Source: Sphingobium sp. EM0848 (GTDB taxonomy: Bacteria > Pseudomonadota > Alphaproteobacteria > Sphingomonadales > Sphingomonadaceae). From it: DNA of 64,000 nucleotides. Below, piece after piece: positions 57,711 through 64,000 of this stretch. Both the position numbers and the translations under genes were made by a program. The stretch spans positions 496,001 through 560,000 of the forward strand of contig NZ_JABXWB010000005.1 in assembly GCF_013375555.1 (NCBI RefSeq), written 5' to 3'. Under the pieces are notes generated by a model that was given only the letters and a program-made list of their open reading frames with translations, was not told the DNA's origin and searched no databases. The stretch's first letter is position 1. Every line of letters starts with the position of its first letter.

Positions 57711-58679
57711 ATGGCGGATATGGGGCCGGGCCTCATATGGGGCCTGGATTTCACGGCAGGAGGATCGCAGTCGGTGAACCGGTGCGATGCCGATCGCGCC
57801 GGGACTTTCCGTTGGCTGCATCTCAATCTGGCCGATCGCGGCACCCGCGCCTGGATTGAGAGGGCGGCCAGCCTGCCTCCTTCCGTGCGGGAAATGCTGC
57901 TGTCCCCCGACACCCATCAACTCTCGCTGGTCGACGGTGAGACGGTCGGATGCGTGCTGCACGATTTCGAGCGCGATTTCGATGTGATCGACACGGCCCG
58001 CATCGGCGCGCTGCGGATCGCGCTGACGCCCGATCTGATGCTGACCACGCGGATGCACCCCTTGCGATCCGCCGATATCGTCCGCCAAAGGCTGGAGCAT
58101 AAAACCGCTGTGATCGATCCCGCACGGGCACTGGAATTGCTGGTCGATGCGATCGCGGACAATATCGCTGACATCAGCCGCACGCTGAGTCTGGATGTGC
58201 AGCGGGCCGAGGACGCGTTTCTCGAAGGCCATCACCCCCCTTCCGCGCGCGACCTGATCGGCATCCGGCGCCGGCTGGCGCAGCTTCACCGGCTGCTGTC
58301 TGGCATGCGCAACGTGTTCCAGCGACTGGAGAAGGATCGGGAACTGCCCGCCCCGCTTCTGCCCAGTGTCGAGCAGGTTGCGCAGCGGCTCCAGTCGCTC
58401 GATGCTGACATATTGGGCGTGCAGGGCCAGCTTCGCCTGTTGCGGGAGGAACTGGATATTCAGGAGGCGCAGCGCACCAACCAGAATCTCTACATCCTCT
58501 CGATCGTAACCGCGCTGATGCTGCCGGCGACATTGGTGACGGGCATTTTCGGCATGAATACGGGCGGCCTGCCCTTTGCAGAAGGACCTTGGGGGACGTG
58601 GCATGCGACGGGTCTGGCGGGCGGTGCGGCCGCCATCACCTATGCGCTGCTACGCTGGATGGGCTTCATGCGACGCTGA
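57711..58679 (+). CDS. CorA-family transporter (ZntB-like)
   Basis: A 322-residue CorA-superfamily channel or transporter. A large cytoplasmic domain (WLHLNLADRGTRAWIE, then LTPDLMLTTRMHPLRS) leads into long helices (about 150-255). Two C-terminal membrane segments follow, and the signature GMN is present in VTGIFGMNTGGLPF. ZntB-like proteins move Zn2+ or Mg2+ across the inner membrane. The frame is open to 57600; 57711 (MADMGPGLIWGLDF) is chosen by comparison with ZntB length, but 57639 or 57600 cannot be excluded. Confidence 0.87.
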   Translation: MADMGPGLIWGLDFTAGGSQSVNRCDADRAGTFRWLHLNLADRGTRAWIERAASLPPSVREMLLSPDTHQLSLVDGETVGCVLHDFERDFDVIDTARIGALRIALTPDLMLTTRMHPLRSADIVRQRLEHKTAVIDPARALELLVDAIADNIADISRTLSLDVQRAEDAFLEGHHPPSARDLIGIRRRLAQLHRLLSGMRNVFQRLEKDRELPAPLLPSVEQVAQRLQSLDADILGVQGQLRLLREELDIQEAQRTNQNLYILSIVTALMLPATLVTGIFGMNTGGLPFAEGPWGTWHATGLAGGAAAITYALLRWMGFMRR

Positions 58680-58775
58680 ACTGGCGGGCCCGTGTTCGCG
58701 AGTTACGCGATTGCCTCTGGCGTCCGGCGATCCTGTACTGCCGGCGATCCTGAATTAAATGTCCCAGTCACAGCC

Positions 58776-59207
58776 TCAGTCCGATTGTTGCTTCAGGAAG
58801 GCGATGATGTCCGCCCGGTCAAGGGGATCGGCAACGCCCGCAAATTGCATTTTGGTGCCCGGCACCACCTCCTGCGGGTTGGCGATCCAGGCATCCAGCG
58901 TCCGGCTGTCCCAACGGCCGCCCGCATCGATCAATGCAGCCGTATAGCTGTAGCGCGCACTCCCCTGCCCCATGCGCCGTCCGAACACGCCGTGAAGATT
59001 GGGGCCGCCGATATCGGGCGCATCCCTGCTGATCTTGTGGCAGCCTTCGCACTGGCTGAACTTGCGTGCGCCGGCATTGGCATCGGCCACTTTCAGGAGA
59101 GCATCGAGGGTCGGATTGGGACCTGCGGCGCGGAGGCGCTCGTCATGGCGATCGTTCCCGCAACCTGAAAGGACAAGCATCAAGGCTACCACTATCCGAC
59201 CCCGCAT
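58776..59207 (-). CDS. c-type cytochrome lipoprotein
   Basis: A 143-residue class I cytochrome c. The signal peptide carries a lipobox (VLSGC, Cys18 approximately), so it is probably membrane-anchored on the periplasmic side. The haem site is CEGCH, and the distal methionine is in VVPGTKMQFAG, both as in cytochrome c2/c550 types (IGGPNLHGVFGRRMGQG is also typical). The ATG at 59207 follows AAGGAG. It should shuttle electrons to an oxidase or from a periplasmic dehydrogenase. Nearby genes do not identify the partner. Confidence 0.92.
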   Translation of the reverse strand: MRGRIVVALMLVLSGCGNDRHDERLRAAGPNPTLDALLKVADANAGARKFSQCEGCHKISRDAPDIGGPNLHGVFGRRMGQGSARYSYTAALIDAGGRWDSRTLDAWIANPQEVVPGTKMQFAGVADPLDRADIIAFLKQQSD

Positions 59208-59229
59208 GTCATTGCTCCTTTCATGCGCG

Positions 59230-59394
59230 TCATAGCATGATTGGAACCAGCGCCAGCAGCAGACAGATTGTCCCAGCTCCAATCCCAAAAGCAGCTGCTC
59301 GGGCAGACCGCTCCAGATCAGTTCGAAAGGCTTGGCCGTTGGTCGATCCGAATGCCCGCGCCGTGCGTGATAAGCGACAACCGGGCGGTCGCAT
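59230..59394 (-). CDS. Possible small membrane protein upstream of cytochrome c
   Basis: A 54-residue open frame beginning MRPPGCRLSRTARAF, with a basic, Arg-rich N-terminal half and one C-terminal hydrophobic helix (AAAFGIGAGTICLLLALVPI). It lies 22 bases before the cytochrome c start in the same direction. No clear ribosome binding site or known family supports it. It may be a real small membrane protein or a chance frame; reported as tentative. Confidence 0.3.
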   Translation of the reverse strand: MRPPGCRLSRTARAFGSTNGQAFRTDLERSARAAAFGIGAGTICLLLALVPIML

Positions 59395-59513
59395 CCATTC
59401 CCTAAACTCCGCCCATCGGCCCGATCCGACGTCAAGCGTCGCGATCAAGCCCTGTTCACACTCGCGGAAGGATTGGAGGGCGCTGGCTGACAGGCCAGCC
59501 CCCTCCAACCAGA

Positions 59514-62087
59514 TCAGCCACCGAAGCGGTAGCGCAGCCTTAACCCGTACATGCGCGGTTCGCCATACAGCTCCGACCAGACCCCCAGCGTCTGGAAAAC
59601 ACCCGAATTGCTGACGCGATAGAGCTTGTTGGTCAGGTTGGTGACAAACAGGCTGGCATCCACCCCGGTCTGGCCAATGTTCCGCCAGTCGATCGATCCG
59701 TTAAGCAGGCCATAGCCTTCCAGCAACACGCCCGGCTCGACCGGCACTCCTCCTATGGACGGCGGGCTGAGTGGGGACGTGTTCTGGCTCGACACATGCG
59801 AGTAGTTGACGAACACCGACAGCGCGCCGAGCCGCTCCGGAATCGGGATGTCCACGGTGGCATGGGCATTGATGATCCATGGCGTGACGAACTGGAACTT
59901 GTTGCAGCTATAGTCGGCGACGCTGCCCTCTGGGACCGGAATGACATTGCCGCCGACGATCGTGCTGTTGCAGGCGATCTGTCCGGCGGGCGAGAGCACC
60001 ACCTGCTCGAACTTCTTGTACTTCGCATCGGTGTAGCTGATGTTCCCGCCAATCTCGATCCCCTGGATCGGACGGATCGAGCCTTCCGCCTCAAAGCCCT
60101 GGATCCGTGCGGTAGCGCCGAGCACCTGCGCCCCCTGCGCGCCGGTCGCCGGGTTGAAGTCGCCCGCCGGCCGCTGCACATTCTTATAGTCGGAATAATA
60201 ATAGTTGGCGTTGAGCCGGACCGGCATGCTGCCCACATGCCAGTCGGACTTGAAGCCGACCTCATAGCTGGTCAGCTTCTCCGGCTGGAAGGATTCCGTC
60301 TCGACATGCACGGCGAAGGTGTTGATGCCGCCCGCCTTGTAGCCCCGGCTGACCTTGCCATAGAGCATCAGGTTCTGAACCGGCTTGTAATCCAGCCCGA
60401 ACGTCCAGGTTGGCGCCTTGCTCTTCAAGACCGTGTCGAACCGGCAATCGGCGAGCGCCGTCGCATCCGGCTTGATCGCCCCGGTCGAGCTGCAGATGAC
60501 GGTCCCCGGCGCTGTCGGATCGCTGTTCGGCCGCCAGCTGGAGGAGAAGCCGCTGACCGTGTCCCAGGTATAGCGATAGCCCGCGGTCAGCCGCAGATTT
60601 TCAAGTGCGGGCGACACCGCGCCGAAGTCGAACGTGCCCTGCGCATAGAGCGCCTTCGACTTGTTCGTGACGCCGCTATACGCGCTGCCAAGGCCGCACA
60701 GACCCGTGAACAGTGCCGGACAGAAATTAAGATTATGCCGCCCCCACAGACCATCCGGCTTGGCGTTATAATAGAAACCGCCAGCCGTGAACGTCAGATG
60801 CTTGTCCAGCATGTTCCCCTGTATCTGAAGTTCCTCTGTGAACTGCTTGATATTGTCTTCGGGCAGGTTGAAGCTGGGGTCAGCATTGACATAGGCATTA
60901 CCCGGCGTGAGCGGGAGGCCGAATTCCGAAAGCCCTGTAATCGGGGCACTGGGAAAGCGGTTGTTCAAAATGAACGTGTCATATTGCTGGATCGGCGTGC
61001 CGTCCTGGTCGACTGTGAATTGGTCCTTCAGCTTCTGGAAACTGACGATGTTACGGAGCGTCAGTTCGTCTGACAGTTCATAGGAGGTCGTGTTGGTAAT
61101 ACCCCAATTCTTGATCTTGGCGAACTCGTCGACCGCATTGCGGGTCTTGCGCGGGCCGTTCTGGTCGGCGATCTGCGTCTGGCGGCGATAGACGTCGCAT
61201 GACACGCCCAGGCCCGGAACCGGCACGGTGTCGGAGCAGAAGCCGACCGCCTTCAACAGATCATAATTCCATCCCCGATGGATATGCCCTGCGCCATTAT
61301 TGTCCGAATTCGTGCCATAGGCCATCAGATAGTTTTCGAACCGCTCGGTCGGCCGGAACATGACCCCGATCCGGCCGGTATAATAATGGACATCGTCGCG
61401 CGATTTGTTCCAGACGAGGTCCTGCGTATAACCGTCGCGATCGCGATAGGCGCCGGCGGCCCGGATCATCAGCACGTCGCTGATGATCGGAATGTTGATC
61501 GCGCCCTCGATCCCGCGCAGGTTATAATTCCCCGCGGTGCCCTCTATATAGCCCTCGAACTTGTTCGTAGGCTTTTTGGGAACGAGCAGAACCGCGCCGC
61601 CTGTCGTGTTACGGCCGAACAGCGTGCCCTGCGGTCCTTCAAGCACCTGGGCGTTCTCAAGGTCGAGAAACATGCCAGGCGAACCCTGCAAGTTGAAATT
61701 GACCGACGCAGGCAATGGAACTTCGGCCAGGTAGACTGCGACGGCGGGCGAGGCCAGGAAGCCGGTCGACTGGCCGCGGATCGAATAGGACTGTACATCG
61801 CGCACCGCCTGCCCCTGATTGCCGACGACCAGCGACGGTACGCTGCCGTACAGATCCTGCGCCTGCTTCACATTTCGCTGCTCGAGTTGCTGACCGGAAA
61901 ATGCACTGATCGCGATGGGAACGTCCTGCGCGCGTTCTTCGCGGCGCTGGGCGGTGACGATGATATCGCTGGTCGGCGTCGCCAGTTGAGGCGGGGCTGG
62001 CTGGACGGTACTCTGTGCAAATACCCCTGTAGGCAAAAGCACCAGAGCCGCTGGCGAGGCGGCCAGAATTGCGCGCAAGCTTCGCAT
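59514..62087 (-). CDS. TonB-dependent receptor
   Basis: An 857-residue outer-membrane receptor with signal peptide ending at GVFA, a TonB-box-like SDIIVTAQRREERAQDVPIA, plug (SVPSLVVGNQGQAVRDVQSY, GPQGTLFGRNTTGGAVLLVP) and a 22-strand barrel ending in LRLRYRFGG. A strong AGGGAGG site precedes the ATG at 62087. It follows the tandem VOC enzyme gene in the same direction (252 bases between), so it may import that enzyme's substrate. Many sphingomonad receptors of this type take up plant-derived or aromatic compounds; the ligand here is unknown. Confidence 0.94.
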   Translation of the reverse strand: MRSLRAILAASPAALVLLPTGVFAQSTVQPAPPQLATPTSDIIVTAQRREERAQDVPIAISAFSGQQLEQRNVKQAQDLYGSVPSLVVGNQGQAVRDVQSYSIRGQSTGFLASPAVAVYLAEVPLPASVNFNLQGSPGMFLDLENAQVLEGPQGTLFGRNTTGGAVLLVPKKPTNKFEGYIEGTAGNYNLRGIEGAINIPIISDVLMIRAAGAYRDRDGYTQDLVWNKSRDDVHYYTGRIGVMFRPTERFENYLMAYGTNSDNNGAGHIHRGWNYDLLKAVGFCSDTVPVPGLGVSCDVYRRQTQIADQNGPRKTRNAVDEFAKIKNWGITNTTSYELSDELTLRNIVSFQKLKDQFTVDQDGTPIQQYDTFILNNRFPSAPITGLSEFGLPLTPGNAYVNADPSFNLPEDNIKQFTEELQIQGNMLDKHLTFTAGGFYYNAKPDGLWGRHNLNFCPALFTGLCGLGSAYSGVTNKSKALYAQGTFDFGAVSPALENLRLTAGYRYTWDTVSGFSSSWRPNSDPTAPGTVICSSTGAIKPDATALADCRFDTVLKSKAPTWTFGLDYKPVQNLMLYGKVSRGYKAGGINTFAVHVETESFQPEKLTSYEVGFKSDWHVGSMPVRLNANYYYSDYKNVQRPAGDFNPATGAQGAQVLGATARIQGFEAEGSIRPIQGIEIGGNISYTDAKYKKFEQVVLSPAGQIACNSTIVGGNVIPVPEGSVADYSCNKFQFVTPWIINAHATVDIPIPERLGALSVFVNYSHVSSQNTSPLSPPSIGGVPVEPGVLLEGYGLLNGSIDWRNIGQTGVDASLFVTNLTNKLYRVSNSGVFQTLGVWSELYGEPRMYGLRLRYRFGG

Positions 62088-62232
62088 AAAATCCTCCCTC
62101 TCGATTCGCCCCGTTTATGTCGGTGGCAGGCGTACAGTTTCACGCTACGGCCGTGTGGCCAATACCTTAAAACAGACTAGGGTTCGAATTTTCCAGGCCA
62201 CTGCTGACCACAACGACTGGCGGACAGCCAAG

Positions 62233-62261
62233 CTGTGGGAGCGGTCGCTCCCCTCCCACAG
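62233..62261. terminator. Nested inverted repeat after the VOC gene
   Basis: CTGTGGGAG (62233-62241) pairs with CTCCCACAG (62253-62261), and an alternative stem GGGAGCG-GT-CGCTCCC sits inside. It lies about 80 bases downstream of the VOC enzyme stop and upstream of the TonB receptor. It could terminate the first gene or be an operator for the second. Confidence 0.4.
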
Positions 62262-62339
62262 AGCGCCCGCCTTCCGCACCGCCAGCCATGGCTGGGATCC
62301 AAGAACCAGCGACCGGAACTTTGCAGTCTCAGTTTCCAG

Positions 62340-63227
62340 TCATGAACCGACAGATGACGGTAACCGCATCAGTTCGATGCGGACACCATTCGGGTCGGCG
62401 CCGTGCATCAGTTCGATGGCGGGGGTCTTCACATGGGCCTCTTCGACGAAGTAACCGCCCCGATCGGTCAGCATTGCTGCCGTGGCGGTCGGATCGTCAT
62501 CCCAAAAGGCCAGATGCGTCAGACCGAACCGGTTGAGCGGCTGGCGTTCGCGCGATCCAAAGCTGGCCGGCTCAAATACCTTCAACAGCTCGATTGTGTT
62601 GCCCTCCGGGTCCCGCACCATCTGGGCACGCAATTTGATCCCTGGCACTTCGTTGATCACGCCAAGCCAGTCGTAGCCCTCATCAAGGACATAGTTTTCC
62701 GCAGGCACGAACCCGAGCGCCTCATAGTAAGAGACGGCGACTTCGATATCATCCACACAGATACCGCTATGAGAAAATCGTTCCGCTTCGCCCGGCGCAT
62801 TCATCAGTTCAACCCGCACGCCATCCGGATCGGTACAGTAAAGCAAGGTGGTGGTGTTACCGGCGAAATAAGCCCTGGTTTCTTCATATACCGTGCCGCC
62901 CGCCTCGGTGATGCGCGTCGCCCAGCTGTCGATGTCGTCCACATAGAAGGATATGTGCACCAGGCCATATTGCAGGGTGGACCGCTTTTCGCGGGCGCCG
63001 GTGGCTGGCGGATTCAGAAACTGCAGCAGTTCGATGACCGGCCCGTCCGGGCGCTTGAGCATCACCGCCCGCAACCGGACATCCGGAATCTCCATGGTCC
63101 TGGACATGTCGGGGCCTTCGATGATGCCGTGATCCTGATAAGGCTCGAAGCCCAGCGCCTCCCGGTAGAACCGCTCCGATACCGCAATATCGCTCACGCA
63201 AATCCCGCGATGTGACAGTCTGACCAT
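62340..63227 (-). CDS. Tandem VOC-superfamily enzyme (glyoxalase/dioxygenase-like)
   Basis: A 295-residue protein made of two complete vicinal-oxygen-chelate units. Unit 1 holds candidate metal ligands His6 (LSHRGICVSD), Glu66 (VIELLQ), His91 (GLVHISFYVDD) and Glu140 (RVELMN). Unit 2 repeats them as His153 (FSHSGICVDD), Glu213 (TIELLK), His238 (GLTHLAFW) and Glu285 (RIELMR). Each half could therefore bind its own metal, unlike type I extradiol dioxygenases where one domain is vestigial. The start at 63227 follows AGGAGCGAGG. Lactoylglutathione lyase-, epimerase- or ring-cleavage-type activity is possible; the substrate is not deducible. Confidence 0.87.
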   Translation of the reverse strand: MVRLSHRGICVSDIAVSERFYREALGFEPYQDHGIIEGPDMSRTMEIPDVRLRAVMLKRPDGPVIELLQFLNPPATGAREKRSTLQYGLVHISFYVDDIDSWATRITEAGGTVYEETRAYFAGNTTTLLYCTDPDGVRVELMNAPGEAERFSHSGICVDDIEVAVSYYEALGFVPAENYVLDEGYDWLGVINEVPGIKLRAQMVRDPEGNTIELLKVFEPASFGSRERQPLNRFGLTHLAFWDDDPTATAAMLTDRGGYFVEEAHVKTPAIELMHGADPNGVRIELMRLPSSVGS

Positions 63228-63620
63228 GATCCTCGCTCCTTGATGTTGGGATCGCCATCCGGCGTCGGCTGGATGCGTCCTTTGAACCTTATGTGATTGT
63301 TGCCCCATTCGTCCGCGTGCGCCGCGGTTCACCCCATGCCGGATGCAGCGGCGGCAATAATCCCAACATTGCCTTCGAGTGAACCCATTCATCCGCTCCT
63401 GTGGATCTGTCCGGTGCCGCCTGATCATCCATTTGCGTGGAGAAGCGGTCTTGCACATCGGCTGATGCCTGACCTCGTCAAAATGGAGTAGATGCGCGCC
63501 GACACCCCTTCAATCCCGTCCTCGAGCGACGCGGACCAAAGGAGAGCAATTCTTATAATCAAACGATTATGAACTGTTACCGTCGAACGCTCCCGGTCTC
63601 CGCCGTTAAAGGGCAGGGGC
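63228..63620. promoter_or_regulatory. Upstream region of the VOC enzyme gene
   Basis: 393 bases without a credible gene. A small perfect inverted repeat, ATAATC-AAAC-GATTAT (63555-63570), sits in an AT-rich patch near the LuxR-type gene end and could be an operator or part of a promoter. Nothing else was recognised. Confidence 0.35.
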
Positions 63621-64000
63621 TCAGCTGGCCGATAGCGTTTCGGGGAAACTGGTGTGAATGAGGTGCACCAACTGCAGTTGCCGGTTGACGCCCAGCTTCG
63701 AAAATATCGAGCGCAGATGCGCGCGTACCGTATTGTCGGCGATCCCCAATTGTTGCGCCGCTTCACCCACCGACGCCCCGTTCGCCAGTGCCGCCGAAAT
63801 CGCGCCTTCGGTCGGCGTTAGCCCAAACAGCCGACAGACCGTCGTCCCGTCAATCTGCCGGTTGCGCGCCGGGTCGGTAATCAGCAGCGCCACCGCAGGC
63901 ACAGCCCCTGCATGCATGAATTCAGGTATCGGAACCGGCTGCACGATGACCATGATATCACCACGTCCCGAAGGCCGCTCGACCGGGAACAAGTTGCGCG
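63621..64000 (-). CDS. LuxR-family regulator, C-terminal part
   Basis: The last 125 or so residues of a regulator whose beginning lies beyond the window. The end is a LuxR-type helix-turn-helix: LTPTEGAISAALANGASVGE, then AAQQLGIADNTVRAHLRSIF and SKLGVNRQLQLVHL. The preceding part (VPAVALLITDPARNRQIDGT) resembles the linker seen in PAS- or GAF-containing LuxR proteins. It reads towards the VOC enzyme and TonB receptor genes on the same strand and may regulate them. Confidence 0.88.
   Translation of the reverse strand, partial: RNLFPVERPSGRGDIMVIVQPVPIPEFMHAGAVPAVALLITDPARNRQIDGTTVCRLFGLTPTEGAISAALANGASVGEAAQQLGIADNTVRAHLRSIFSKLGVNRQLQLVHLIHTSFPETLSAS

Noticed and set aside
60262..61073. Long plus-strand frames antisense to the TonB receptor genes and other GC-rich genes.
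   Set aside because: High-GC third positions open such frames throughout; the receptor frames carry signal peptides, plugs and barrel signatures.

Overview
The window looks like chromosomal-type DNA from a GC-rich alphaproteobacterium, most probably a sphingomonad (Sphingobium, Sphingomonas or a relative). This is an inference from the codon and base composition, two large TonB-dependent receptors, LysR/pirin and NfeD/stomatin pairs, a TP-tailed Flp pilin and a REP-like element of the kind common in alphaproteobacterial genomes. No rRNA, tRNA, CRISPR array or phage module was seen. Two insertion sequences with intact ends and target duplications show recent transposition.

Left part (1-12.7 kb): a partial isochorismatase-family hydrolase; a divergent aldehyde dehydrogenase/LysR pair; an NfeD-type membrane protease with its stomatin-like partner; a decayed LysR gene beside an intact pirin; and a tightly coupled signalling operon (small membrane protein, hybrid histidine kinase with two receivers and an Hpt domain, receiver-GGDEF diguanylate cyclase), followed by a secreted polysaccharide deacetylase.

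12.7-22.9 kb: a two-component system faces a heavy-metal RND efflux operon (adaptor, pump, outer-membrane lipoprotein channel). An AI-2E-type permease and an unassigned exported protein follow. 22.9-29.2 kb: an AT-rich leader and a six-gene archaic chaperone-usher (Csu-like) pilus operon: three spore-coat-U subunits, chaperone, usher and two-domain tip protein.

29.3-38.4 kb: a von Willebrand A lipoprotein gene split by an IS481-type element (5-bp duplication, original reading frame fully reconstructable); a DUF4173-type membrane protein translationally coupled to a second two-component system; a DUF6065/JmjC-like oxygenase fusion divergent from a Flp-type pilin with 24 Thr-Pro repeats. 38.5-45.7 kb: an LplT-Aas-type fusion for lysophospholipid recycling and a DUF2339 protein that carries an in-frame REP-like palindrome, divergent from a TetR regulator with a clear operator.

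45.8-48.7 kb: the least explained locus. A PurA (adenylosuccinate synthetase) paralogue with altered acceptor and nucleotide loops is coupled to a vWA-domain protein and divergent from an NrtR-like Nudix/winged-helix regulator; a 25-bp near-perfect palindrome lies between them. This is the best candidate here for an undescribed nucleotide- or NAD-linked system.

48.8-64 kb: a phosphoesterase-MFS-TonB receptor operon divergent from a regulator made of two TetR domains, with a shared operator-like motif; a CYTH gene split by an IS66-type element; a CorA/ZntB-like transporter; a c-type cytochrome lipoprotein; a second TonB receptor; a tandem-domain VOC enzyme; and the C-terminal part of a LuxR-type regulator. 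Start sites were re-chosen where an upstream open frame was longer than the protein family supports.
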